Assembly (NCBI GenBank): GCA_050049355.1
Contig: JASFWK010000001.1
Span: forward strand, 15,471 to 79,470
Source of the DNA: JASFWK01 sp050049355
Lineage (GTDB): Bacteria > Chloroflexota > Anaerolineae > B4-G1 > DUEL01
DNA length: 64,000 nucleotides
Direction: 5' to 3'
Part shown: positions 8,405 to 15,887 of the stretch, one piece after another
Layout of the letters: every line of letters starts with the position of its first letter
Numbering within the stretch: position 1 is the first letter of the stretch
Notes under the pieces: model-generated
Database searches by the model: none
Told to the model about the DNA's origin: nothing
Seen by the model: the letters and a program-made list of their open reading frames with translations, nothing else
Program-made: the position numbers and the translations under genes

Positions 8405-10198
8405 ATGCCTATGACTGTGAGCGAATTCGCCATAGACCAAGATTGGCAGTCGGATCGAAGTGGCCCGGCGCGCTGGATTCTTTCGCACGTGCTTCGGCAC
8501 TGGCCAATCGCCCTGGGATTGCTTGGGGGCGCTCTAGGCAACGCTGCGCTGGCGGCGGCCATGCCTATCTTCACAGGCCGTGCCTTCGACGCGGTGATGG
8601 CTACCCCTCCTGACCTGTGGGGGTTGGGGGTGTCGGCCGGACTGGTGGCCGGGTCCCAATTGATACGAGGCATGCTCCAGCTGGGACGCAACTTCTCCGC
8701 TGAGACCCTGGGCCAGAGGCTTGAGCGGGACATCCGTGACGAATTGTACGTCAGCCTCATCGGCAAGAGCATGTCGTTCCACGACATGAGGCCTACGGGC
8801 GATCTGATGGCCCGTGCCGCTAACGATGTACGCGAGGTCAACTTGATGTTCAACCCCGGCCTCAACATGGTGATTGGGTCGGCCAACTTCCTCTTCATGC
8901 CGATCTTTGTCGCTCCATCCATTCATCCCCAGCTCGTCCTGATACCCTTGGCTTACCTTCTGATCTACTTCTTCATGGTACGGAGTTATCTGCGGCAGCT
9001 GCGCCCGGCCGCTGAACGGATCCGCCGCGAGTTCGGCCGGATGAACACTCGATTGGCTGAGGCGATCGAGGGCGTTGAGACGGTGAAGGGGGCAGCCCAG
9101 GAGGAACGCGAGATCAAGGGCTTCATCCGGGCGGTCGGCGATTGGCGTGATGCCTATTTAGCTCAAGCGGACATCGAGGCGCGCTTCATCCCGCTCCTGC
9201 TGCTGGGATTGCTCCAGGCGACTGGCCTCCTGCACAGCTTGCTGCTCTTCCGAGCTGGAGGTATCGGCGTGGGCGATGTCGTCTCCTTCAACGGGTTGCT
9301 GCTGCTCTTTGGCTTCCCGACCTTTGCGGCGCAGTTTGCCTATTCGCGCGTCTCGTCTGGTGTGGCCAGCGCACGACGCATTCTGGAGTTGATAAACGCC
9401 AGGACTGAATTGGGTCATAACCCCAAGGGCCATGAGGCTCCTATGCAAGGGGAGGTAGTTTTCGAGGAGGTCACCTTCTGCTACACAGACTCTCGTCAGG
9501 GATGTCAGCTTGGGGAGGAAGAGGTGACGCTGGAGGAGATCGGTTTTCGAGTCGAACCGGGGCAGACGGTGGCCATCGTCGGGCAGACCGGCTCTGGCAA
9601 GAGCACCATAGCCAAGCTGATCAACCGCACCTACGATGTGGATGAAGGTAGGTTGCTGGTAGACGGGGTAGATGTGCGTGATTGGAACTTGGAGGCACTC
9701 CGTAGTCAGATCTCGGTCATTGAGCAGGATATCTTCCTCTTCTCGCGCACTATTGGTGAGAACATCTCCTTTGGCTGCCGCGAAGCGACCCCCGAGGAGA
9801 TTGAGGCGGCGGCGCGGGCGGCTCAGGCGCATGATTTCATCACCAGTTTCGAGAATGGTTACGACACGGTCATCGGCGAGCGGGGTGTCACGCTGTCCGG
9901 TGGGCAGCGGCAGCGCTTGGCGCTGGCGCGTGCCTTCTTGACGGAGCCGTCGATCTTGATCCTGGACGATGCGACAAGCGCGATAGACAGCGAGACTGAG
10001 GACCGCATCCAGCGTGCCATTGAGCGCGCCTCGGCGGGACGCACGACTTTCCTGATCACCCATCGACTTTCGCAGATCCGGTGGTCCGACCTCATCATCG
10101 TGCTGCGCAAAGGGCGTGTGGCAGCGGTCGGTACTCACGAGCAGCTGCTGCGTGAGTCGCCGGCGTACAGGAACATCTTCACACGGTATGAAAGGTAG
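8405..10198 (+). CDS. ABC exporter subunit A (membrane + ATPase), degenerate Walker B, 597 aa
   Basis: Half-transporter of the type IV (MsbA/BmrC-like) exporter family: six membrane helices in residues about 30-320, then a nucleotide-binding domain. Walker [10 protein letters not shown] is at 393-401, the signature LSGGQ at 497-501, Walker B ILILDD at 517-522, and the H-loop in ITHRLS. The catalytic Glu after Walker B is replaced by Asp (522), the mark of the non-hydrolysing site in heterodimeric exporters. Its partner starts 28 nt downstream and carries the matching defect in its signature motif. The substrate is unknown (lipid, peptide or drug). ATG at 8405 or 8411 is possible; neither has a strong ribosome site. 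Confidence 0.93.
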   Translation: MPMTVSEFAIDQDWQSDRSGPARWILSHVLRHWPIALGLLGGALGNAALAAAMPIFTGRAFDAVMATPPDLWGLGVSAGLVAGSQLIRGMLQLGRNFSAETLGQRLERDIRDELYVSLIGKSMSFHDMRPTGDLMARAANDVREVNLMFNPGLNMVIGSANFLFMPIFVAPSIHPQLVLIPLAYLLIYFFMVRSYLRQLRPAAERIRREFGRMNTRLAEAIEGVETVKGAAQEEREIKGFIRAVGDWRDAYLAQADIEARFIPLLLLGLLQATGLLHSLLLFRAGGIGVGDVVSFNGLLLLFGFPTFAAQFAYSRVSSGVASARRILELINARTELGHNPKGHEAPMQGEVVFEEVTFCYTDSRQGCQLGEEEVTLEEIGFRVEPGQTVAIVGQTGSGKSTIAKLINRTYDVDEGRLLVDGVDVRDWNLEALRSQISVIEQDIFLFSRTIGENISFGCREATPEEIEAAARAAQAHDFITSFENGYDTVIGERGVTLSGGQRQRLALARAFLTEPSILILDDATSAIDSETEDRIQRAIERASAGRTTFLITHRLSQIRWSDLIIVLRKGRVAAVGTHEQLLRESPAYRNIFTRYER

Positions 10199-10226
10199 AC
10201 GGCAGGCAGCGGACGGCTTCTGAGCT

Positions 10227-12062
10227 ATGGGCATTTTTCACGGTTTGAGGGCCAAGGCTTACGATCGGCAGTATGGCGACTGGGAGCTGCTGCGGCGGAT
10301 ATTCGGTTACTTCGCGCCCCATCGTGGCGGGGTCCTCGTCGTGGCTCTTCTGATCTCAGGGGTTGCGTTGGCGGGGGCTGTGCAGCCCTTCGTCGTGTCA
10401 CGCGGGCTGGACGCACTCGTGGAGGAGCCTCAGAGACTGGGCGTGCTGTTGGGTCTGGTGGCGGCTGTCCTGGCGATTGGCGTCCTCAACTGGGCTGGGA
10501 ACTGGTTACGTCGTCGGCTGACCGCTCGCATCATCGGCGACGTCGTGCTCGCGCTGCGCAGCGACACTTTTGCGGCCTCGGTGCGGCACGATATGTCATT
10601 CTTCGACGAGTTCCGCTCTGGGCGCATCATCAGCCGCATCACCTCCGATACAGAAGAGTTCGCGCGGGTGGTGCAGCTAGTGACTGATCTGCTCAGCCGA
10701 TTGATGCAAGTCGTCATCCTGACGATTGCCTTGCTCACTGTCTCCTGGCGGCTGACACTGATGGTGTTGGCGTTCGCTCCGCTGGTGACCTTGCTGGCGC
10801 TCGGCTTCCGGCGCCTGGCGCGCAAAGTCACGCGCCGAGGCTTTCGAGTACTGGCCGAGGTCAACGCTGTCATCCAGGAGGCGGTGACCGGCATCAGCGT
10901 GGCCAAGAACTTCCGCCAAGAGGCGACGATCTATGCCGAGTTCGCCGAGGTCAATCGCCAGTCGTACAGGGTCAACCTGCGGAGAGGGTTTGCGCTTTCG
11001 ATGTTGTTCCCGGCGCTGGACGCGCTGGCCGGTGTGGGAACGGCGGTGGTGGTCTATGGGGGCGGGCTGCCAACCGCTGCCGGCGTGATCTCGGTCGGCA
11101 GCTGGTATCTCTTTGTGGTCAGCCTGAGGCGATTCTGGTTCCCGATGATCGGCGTAGCCGCCTTCTGGAGTCAGTTCCAGGGAGGGCTTTCGGCATCTGA
11201 ACGGATTTTCGCTCTGATTGACGCCGAGCCGACGGTGCGACAGATCGAAGAGCTGCCGGTGAAGCGATTGCGCGGCGAGATTCGGTTTGAGGGAGTGAAT
11301 TTCCGCTATACGGAGCAGCAGGAACAGGTGCTGGAGGACTTCTCGCTGCACATTGCGCCTGGGGAGAGCGTGGCGCTGGTAGGTCACACTGGAGCAGGCA
11401 AGACCAGCATCGCTAGACTGATCGCCCGTTTCTACGAATTCCAGGAGGGGCAGATCACGGTAGATGGCCGGGATACTCGCACCTTTGACCTGAAGGACTA
11501 CCGTCGTCATCTTGGCATTGTCTCGCAGATGCCTTTCTTGTTCTCAGGGACAGTCGCTGAGAATATCCGCTATGCTTGCCCTGAGCTGACCGAGGCCGAG
11601 ATCGTGGAACTGGCGCGGCAGATTGGCGAGGGGGAGTGGCTGGAGACACTCCCCGCCGGGCTCGCCACCGACGTGGGTGAGCGGGGATCACGGCTTTCTA
11701 TGGGGCAGCGTCAGCTGGTGGCGCTGATGCGGGTGCTGGTTCAGTCGCCGGCGATATTCATCTTGGATGAGGCGACCGCCAGCATTGATCCTTTCACCGA
11801 GGCCCAGATCCAGGAGGCCACGGAGCTGATTCTTCGGCGCAGCACTTCGATTTTGATCGCGCACCGGCTTTCAACCGTGCGCGCGGTGGACCGCATCATC
11901 GTGCTGAAGCAGGGGCGCATCATAGAGGAGGGAAGCCACGACGAGTTGATGGCCCAGGACGGTCACTATGCCCAGCTCTACGATACCTACTTCCGCCACC
12001 AGTCGCTCGACTATGTGAAGGAAGTGGGGGAACGGCGGCGCCAGGGAGTGGCTGCTGGGTAG
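10227..12062 (+). CDS. ABC exporter subunit B (membrane + ATPase), degenerate signature motif, 611 aa
   Basis: Second half of a heterodimeric ABC exporter. Six helices occupy residues about 30-330, followed by the ATPase domain with Walker A GHTGAGKTS (386-394), signature LSMGQ (490-494, second Gly replaced by Met), Walker B IFILDE with the catalytic Glu at 515, and an H-loop in IAHRLS. In the dimer, its Walker sites pair with the intact LSGGQ of subunit A to make the active site, while its LSMGQ faces the Asp-bearing Walker B of subunit A to make the dead site, as known for TM287/288 and BmrCD. The substrate cannot be inferred; the next gene is on the opposite strand. Confidence 0.93.
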   Translation: MGIFHGLRAKAYDRQYGDWELLRRIFGYFAPHRGGVLVVALLISGVALAGAVQPFVVSRGLDALVEEPQRLGVLLGLVAAVLAIGVLNWAGNWLRRRLTARIIGDVVLALRSDTFAASVRHDMSFFDEFRSGRIISRITSDTEEFARVVQLVTDLLSRLMQVVILTIALLTVSWRLTLMVLAFAPLVTLLALGFRRLARKVTRRGFRVLAEVNAVIQEAVTGISVAKNFRQEATIYAEFAEVNRQSYRVNLRRGFALSMLFPALDALAGVGTAVVVYGGGLPTAAGVISVGSWYLFVVSLRRFWFPMIGVAAFWSQFQGGLSASERIFALIDAEPTVRQIEELPVKRLRGEIRFEGVNFRYTEQQEQVLEDFSLHIAPGESVALVGHTGAGKTSIARLIARFYEFQEGQITVDGRDTRTFDLKDYRRHLGIVSQMPFLFSGTVAENIRYACPELTEAEIVELARQIGEGEWLETLPAGLATDVGERGSRLSMGQRQLVALMRVLVQSPAIFILDEATASIDPFTEAQIQEATELILRRSTSILIAHRLSTVRAVDRIIVLKQGRIIEEGSHDELMAQDGHYAQLYDTYFRHQSLDYVKEVGERRRQGVAAG

Positions 12063-12120
12063 TCGGGACGCGCGGCACCGGGGCCCAGACCCGGTCACGA
12101 GTGGGCAGTTTGAGGCGATT

Positions 12121-13218
12121 CTAGAGGATTGTCAACTCGCGAGGGAAGGTGGTCAGGCTTTGGACGCCTTCAGGGGTGATTACGACGTCGTCCTCAATTC
12201 GGACGCCGCCCTGCCGGGGTAAGTAAATCCCCGGTTCGATGGTGAAGGTCATCCCTGGCTGCAGCCGCTCCTGGTTGCCCTTTACGATATAGGGGAGCTC
12301 GTGCCCTTCGAGCCCGAGGCCGTGGCCGGTGCGGTGGACGAAGTAGTCGCCGTACCCAGCTGCCTCAATCGCCGCCCTCGCTGCCTGATCTACGTCCTGG
12401 GCGGGCACGCCTGGGGCCGCCTTGGCGCGCCCGGCTGCGTTGGCCTCTTTCACTACCTCGTAGACCCGCTGCATCTCCTCTGGCAACCCTTCGATGGCGA
12501 TGGTGCGCGTGATGTCGGAGGCGTAGCCTCCTACGGTGGCACCACAGTCTATGACGATCGTCTCTCCTGGGCGGATGGGCCGATCGGAGGGTACAGCGTG
12601 AGGGGACGCGGCGTTGGGGCCGGAGATGACAATAGGCTGAAAGGGCACTCCTTCCGCGCCAGCTTGCAGGATCTCCACCGTCAGTAGTCCCGCCACCTCG
12701 AGCTCGCTCATGCCGACCTGCAGTTGGGCGAAGGTCTCCTCGAGGGCAGCTTCGGCGACCTCGGCTGCCCGCCGCATGCGGGACAGTTCCTCAGTGTCCT
12801 TCCGCATTCGCAGTCTGCCCACCACGTCGTCGGCGGGGATCAGCCTGCAGCCAGGGGCATATCGCTCCAGGTAGCGGATCTCCGTCAGCCGCATGCGAAG
12901 CTCTTCGACACCGATGTGCGCCTCCGCTAGTTCCAGAGCCGCGCAGGCCTGGTGGAAGGCCAGCGCTGGTCCTTTCTCGTCGGTGTAGGAGAAGTCCTCC
13001 AGGACGTAGGCGCCCTGCTTCAGCTTGGGCGCCTCGAGTGAGGGCAGTACAATCGCTGGTGGGGAGTCCACTGGGAAGAGCGCCACCACTGGCCGCTCGC
13101 TCAAGTGGAAGGAGAGGCCAGTGAGGTAGAAGAGGTTGGCCCCGGGCACGAGCGCCACGCAGTCCATCCCCTTCAGTCCCGCGGCCTCTCGAAGTCGACT
13201 CAGGCGCTCCCTATGCAT
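12121..13218 (-). CDS. M24-family metallopeptidase (Xaa-Pro aminopeptidase/prolidase-like), 365 aa
   Basis: Cytosolic dimetal peptidase that removes an N-terminal residue preceding proline or splits Xaa-Pro dipeptides. An N-terminal creatinase-like domain (1-130) precedes the pita-bread catalytic domain. All five metal ligands are present: Asp224 (VIDCGA), Asp235 (SDITRT), His299 (HRTGHGLG), Glu328 (TIEPGIY) and Glu342 (RIEDDVV). Length fits PepQ/YpdF-type enzymes. ATG at 13218 has AGGGGTGAT upstream on the minus strand and a good promoter about 100 nt further up. It is monocistronic, convergent with the ABC exporter genes. Confidence 0.93.
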   Translation of the reverse strand: MHRERLSRLREAAGLKGMDCVALVPGANLFYLTGLSFHLSERPVVALFPVDSPPAIVLPSLEAPKLKQGAYVLEDFSYTDEKGPALAFHQACAALELAEAHIGVEELRMRLTEIRYLERYAPGCRLIPADDVVGRLRMRKDTEELSRMRRAAEVAEAALEETFAQLQVGMSELEVAGLLTVEILQAGAEGVPFQPIVISGPNAASPHAVPSDRPIRPGETIVIDCGATVGGYASDITRTIAIEGLPEEMQRVYEVVKEANAAGRAKAAPGVPAQDVDQAARAAIEAAGYGDYFVHRTGHGLGLEGHELPYIVKGNQERLQPGMTFTIEPGIYLPRQGGVRIEDDVVITPEGVQSLTTFPRELTIL

Positions 13219-13315
13219 TTGATCACCCCTGGATTTCGCCTACTCGGCTCGCTGTCAAGCCGGGTCGTGGCTGCGTCGAGGTCGTGGTCGCTGCTCGGCC
13301 TCCATCTGGTATCGC

Positions 13316-13344
13316 ATTATACGCTTTTCCGTCGGTTTGGACAA
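13316..13344 (-). promoter_or_regulatory. Predicted sigma-70 promoter for the M24 peptidase gene
   Basis: On the minus strand TTGTCC (13339-13344), 17-bp spacer, TATAAT (13316-13321). About 98 nt upstream of the start codon at 13218. Confidence 0.7.
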
Positions 13345-13481
13345 CTGATCATTCGCCCTTCGACCCTCGCTGACCTTCCCGAAAGCTGTGGCGCTGCTCT
13401 GGCTGGTGCGAATCGCTTCTCTATGATCCTCTAATTCCCCAGTACTCAAGAAGCCTTTGGGAAGGTTCGCTTTGTGTCTGC

Positions 13482-13509
13482 TTGCGTTCCATCATGTATC
13501 CTCTATAAT
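13482..13509 (+). promoter_or_regulatory. Predicted sigma-70 promoter for the 13675-15636 genes
   Basis: TTGCGT (13482-13487), 16-bp spacer, TATAAT (13504-13509). It leaves a leader of roughly 160 nt before the ATG at 13675. Confidence 0.6.
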
Positions 13510-13674
13510 ACTTTTCACCTGTTTCTTCAGGTCGGGGTACCGTGGTCATAGGCGGTCCGGCCTCCATCATCTTCGTCCTCTGCGGCACCCTTCGATACTG
13601 CTCGACTACTCACGTGGGTAAGCAGTATGGGGGGCCGTGAGACGTGATGGGTAGTAAGCCAAAGGAGAGAGACG

Positions 13675-14310
13675 ATGAAGGAGCGGCTGAGCAGAGCTTG
13701 GCGGGCGTTCGCCAGCGTCGCCACCATCTTCTCGTTCGTGGTCAACTTGGTTCTGGTGGTGGCCTTGATCCTGGCGATCAATCCGCTGTTCCAGACCAAG
13801 AATGACGTGATCGAACCGCTGCTGCAGAAGCTGGATCGGGCTTTCGTAGGACTGGGCGAGGCCCGGGTCGAGACGAACGTAGAAGTAGAGAGACCTATTG
13901 GAATCCGCTTCGACCTGCCGATAGAGGATGAACCCCTGGGCTTGGACTTCGATCTGCCCATCAATCAGGAGACGGTGGTGGTGCTGACCCAACCAACCCG
14001 TGTCGAAGGCGTGGAGATCAACTTCGTCTTGCCTGCCGGAGGGGGGGTGATCAACGGCTCCGGATCGATAGTCCTCCCCGCTGAGACCGCCCTACCGGTC
14101 CGTTTGGATATGGTGGTGCCGGTGGAGAGAACCATCCCGGTCAGCATGACAGTCCCGGTGAGCCAGACTGTCCCTGTGGAGATGGATATTCCCGTGAGCA
14201 TCCAGCTGGGAGAGGCCGGGCTTGAGCCGGCTGTGCAGCGGCTGCGGGATGTCTTCGCTCCACTGCGTCTCGCTCTCGAAAGGCTGCCGGACGGGATTGA
14301 ACTGCGATGA
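13675..14310 (+). CDS. Membrane-anchored protein with VPV-rich repeats, 211 aa
   Basis: Unknown function. A single hydrophobic helix (about residues 15-38, TIFSFVVNLVLVVALILAI) anchors the protein with most of it outside the membrane. The outer part is strikingly periodic: short beta-strand-like segments alternating Pro and Val (FDLPI, VVPV, TIPV, TVPV, DIPV) with acidic turns from about 75 to 185, then an amphipathic helix (AVQRLRDVFAPLRLALERL). Start ATG at 13675 with AAAGGAG seven nt upstream. First gene of a tight three-gene cluster with a methyltransferase (4-nt gap) and a small protein. The beta-rich repeats suggest an elongated or self-associating domain; that is inference. Confidence 0.75.
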   Translation: MKERLSRAWRAFASVATIFSFVVNLVLVVALILAINPLFQTKNDVIEPLLQKLDRAFVGLGEARVETNVEVERPIGIRFDLPIEDEPLGLDFDLPINQETVVVLTQPTRVEGVEINFVLPAGGGVINGSGSIVLPAETALPVRLDMVVPVERTIPVSMTVPVSQTVPVEMDIPVSIQLGEAGLEPAVQRLRDVFAPLRLALERLPDGIELR

Positions 14311-14314
14311 TGGG

Positions 14315-15217
14315 ATGATGAGCCAGCGACTGATCTGCGACTACGAGGGCTCTGCCTACCGCACCCAGTTCTGGGGGCAGGGGAGGGAATACGAGGATGC
14401 CGTCGAGCGGGTGGCGATGGGAGCGCTGCTGCCTCCCACCGGCCGCCGCCTGATCGAGATCGGCGCAGGCTTCGGGCGCTTGGTTGACCTCTACCGTGGC
14501 TATGAGCAGGTGGTCCTACTTGACTATGCTCGCTCTCAACTTCTGCAGGCGCGGGAGCGACTGGGGAACTCTGGCCCCCAGGGCCAGCCCCGCTACCTCT
14601 ACGTGCGGGGCGATTTCTACCATCTCCCTTTCGCCAGCGGACTCTTTGACACAGTAGCGATGGTCCGCACCCTCCACCACGCCGTCGACGCCCCGGCGGT
14701 CCTGAAGGGTGCGGGGCGCATCTTGGCTCCCGCCGGTGCCTTCGTGCTGGAGTTCGCCAACAAGCGCAACCTCAAGGCTATCCTGCGCTATCTGCTGCGC
14801 GGGCAGTCGTGGTCTCCATTTGACCTGGAGCCAGTGGAGTTTGTAAAGCTGAACTTCGACTTCCACCCAGCTTGGATCCGCCACCACCTGGCAGCGGCGG
14901 GGCTGCGGGTCGAGCGGGTACGGGCGCTCTCCTTCTTCCGCCTGGAGTTCCTTAAGCGCACGGTACCCACGGGCGTGTTGGTCATGCTGGACCGGCTGCT
15001 TCAGCCGACGGGGGCTCTTTGCCAGCTGACTCCCAGCGTATTCCTCCGCGCCGCCGCTGCGGCGGACAAACCGCCCGCCCCCTCGGGGGCCTTCTTCCGC
15101 TGCACCGCGTGCAACTCGACCACGCTGGTGGATGAGGCGGACGAGTTGACCTGCGGCGACTGCGGCACCGGTTTTCCTGTGCAGGATGGGATCTACGACT
15201 TCGTGGTGGAGGAGTGA
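14315..15217 (+). CDS. SAM-dependent methyltransferase with C-terminal Trm112-like zinc domain, 300 aa
   Basis: Class I methyltransferase, cytosolic, substrate unknown. Motif I (LIEIGAGFGRL) is at residues 47-56, then the LLDYA acidic loop and FYHLPFASGLFDTVAMVRTLHH, which matches the UbiE/Methyltransf_11 post-motif. The last 40 residues form a four-cysteine knuckle (Cys263, 266, 280, 283 in a CxxC..CxxC arrangement ending PVQDGIYDF) like the Trm112/YcaR fold that activates methyltransferases in trans; here it is fused in cis. The start is the ATG at 14315 (or 14318), just after the previous stop; the upstream in-frame extension overlaps the previous gene. The stop overlaps the next ATG. Confidence 0.85.
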   Translation: MMSQRLICDYEGSAYRTQFWGQGREYEDAVERVAMGALLPPTGRRLIEIGAGFGRLVDLYRGYEQVVLLDYARSQLLQARERLGNSGPQGQPRYLYVRGDFYHLPFASGLFDTVAMVRTLHHAVDAPAVLKGAGRILAPAGAFVLEFANKRNLKAILRYLLRGQSWSPFDLEPVEFVKLNFDFHPAWIRHHLAAAGLRVERVRALSFFRLEFLKRTVPTGVLVMLDRLLQPTGALCQLTPSVFLRAAAAADKPPAPSGAFFRCTACNSTTLVDEADELTCGDCGTGFPVQDGIYDFVVEE

Positions 15218-15636
15218 TGAGTCGGTATGAGCCACTCTTCGCCGGCTTGGTCTATAACGAGGAAGGTGAGGCGGCGAAGGTGGTCTACGTGGCCGGTGAG
15301 CCCTTCTATGCCATCCCCCACGGCGATTTCCTCAGACATGTTGAGGCCATTGAGGTAGATCGGCAGGTGATGGCCCATTTGAAGGAACGCCTCCTGCCGA
15401 TGAAAGATGCGCTGGTGGAGGGAGTGATGGAATTGACGGGAAGCGATGATCCCTTCAGTCAAGCGGCCATCGAGAGCAGCCTGGAGAACATGGATCGCAT
15501 CCTCGAGATGGAACGGGATGCGACCACCCTTGAGGACATGCGATTGTGGCTCTGGATGAGCGGCTTTCAGGTGAGGGTGGACGTACACGGTGAGGTGGTG
15601 CTGGTAAAACTCCCGGGGGTGGATGAGCCGCAGTAG
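15217..15636 (+). CDS. Hypothetical protein, 139 aa, coupled to the methyltransferase
   Basis: Function unknown. The ATG overlaps the methyltransferase stop (TGATGA), so translation is coupled; a GGAGGAG ribosome site lies inside the upstream gene. The sequence has an AKVVYVAGEPFYAIPHGDF beta segment, an acidic helical middle (HLKERLLPMKDALVEGVMEL) and a final GFQVRVDVHGEVVLVKLPG strand pair. No membrane span or cysteines. Conservation beside the zinc-tailed methyltransferase would point to a partner or substrate, but only linkage is visible here. Confidence 0.75.
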   Translation: MSRYEPLFAGLVYNEEGEAAKVVYVAGEPFYAIPHGDFLRHVEAIEVDRQVMAHLKERLLPMKDALVEGVMELTGSDDPFSQAAIESSLENMDRILEMERDATTLEDMRLWLWMSGFQVRVDVHGEVVLVKLPGVDEPQ

Positions 15637-15684
15637 CTGTGGCTACCATCTTGTTCACAAACGCCCTGGCCTCCACGGAGAAGC

Positions 15685-15721
15685 GGCCCTCTGGACGTGA
15701 GATCTTCCACGCTCAGAGGGC
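15685..15721 (+). terminator. Hairpin downstream of the 13675-15636 cluster
   Basis: GCCCTCTG (15685-15692) pairs with CAGAGGGC (15714-15721), with an inner CGTG/CACG stem after a small internal loop. No U-run follows, so it may be a factor-dependent stop or part of the alaS leader. Confidence 0.4.
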
Positions 15722-15826
15722 TGTTGTCAGGTCGGGGTTCAAGAGCTCTTAACGGCGGTCACCTCCCTGGATCCCCCCTGTGAACCGCCCCTAACGGATT
15801 GCCATAGGCCTCCCTGACTGCAATGG

Positions 15827-15855
15827 TTGACAGTTTACCCCCTTTCAGCTAAAAT
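15827..15855 (+). promoter_or_regulatory. Strong predicted sigma-70 promoter for the alaS operon
   Basis: TTGACA (15827-15832), 17-bp spacer, TAAAAT (15850-15855), 32 nt before the alaS ATG. The short leader leaves no room for a T-box downstream of it. Confidence 0.8.
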
Positions 15856-15887
15856 GACTCGCGCCCCCTCAGGGGGAGGTTTTGGTT

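Larger units (their letters stand above)
13219..13674. other. Divergent intergenic region with two opposing promoters
   Basis: This 456-base region separates the M24 peptidase (minus) from the 13675 operon (plus). It holds one predicted promoter for each direction and two fragments resembling the CCCTTCGA..CTCG short repeats (around 13355 and 13590). No gene is supported inside. Confidence 0.6.

Noticed and set aside
15637..15887. T-box riboswitch upstream of alaS
   Set aside because: No AGGGUGGNACCGCG-type T-box sequence, and the predicted promoter lies only 32 nt before the start codon.
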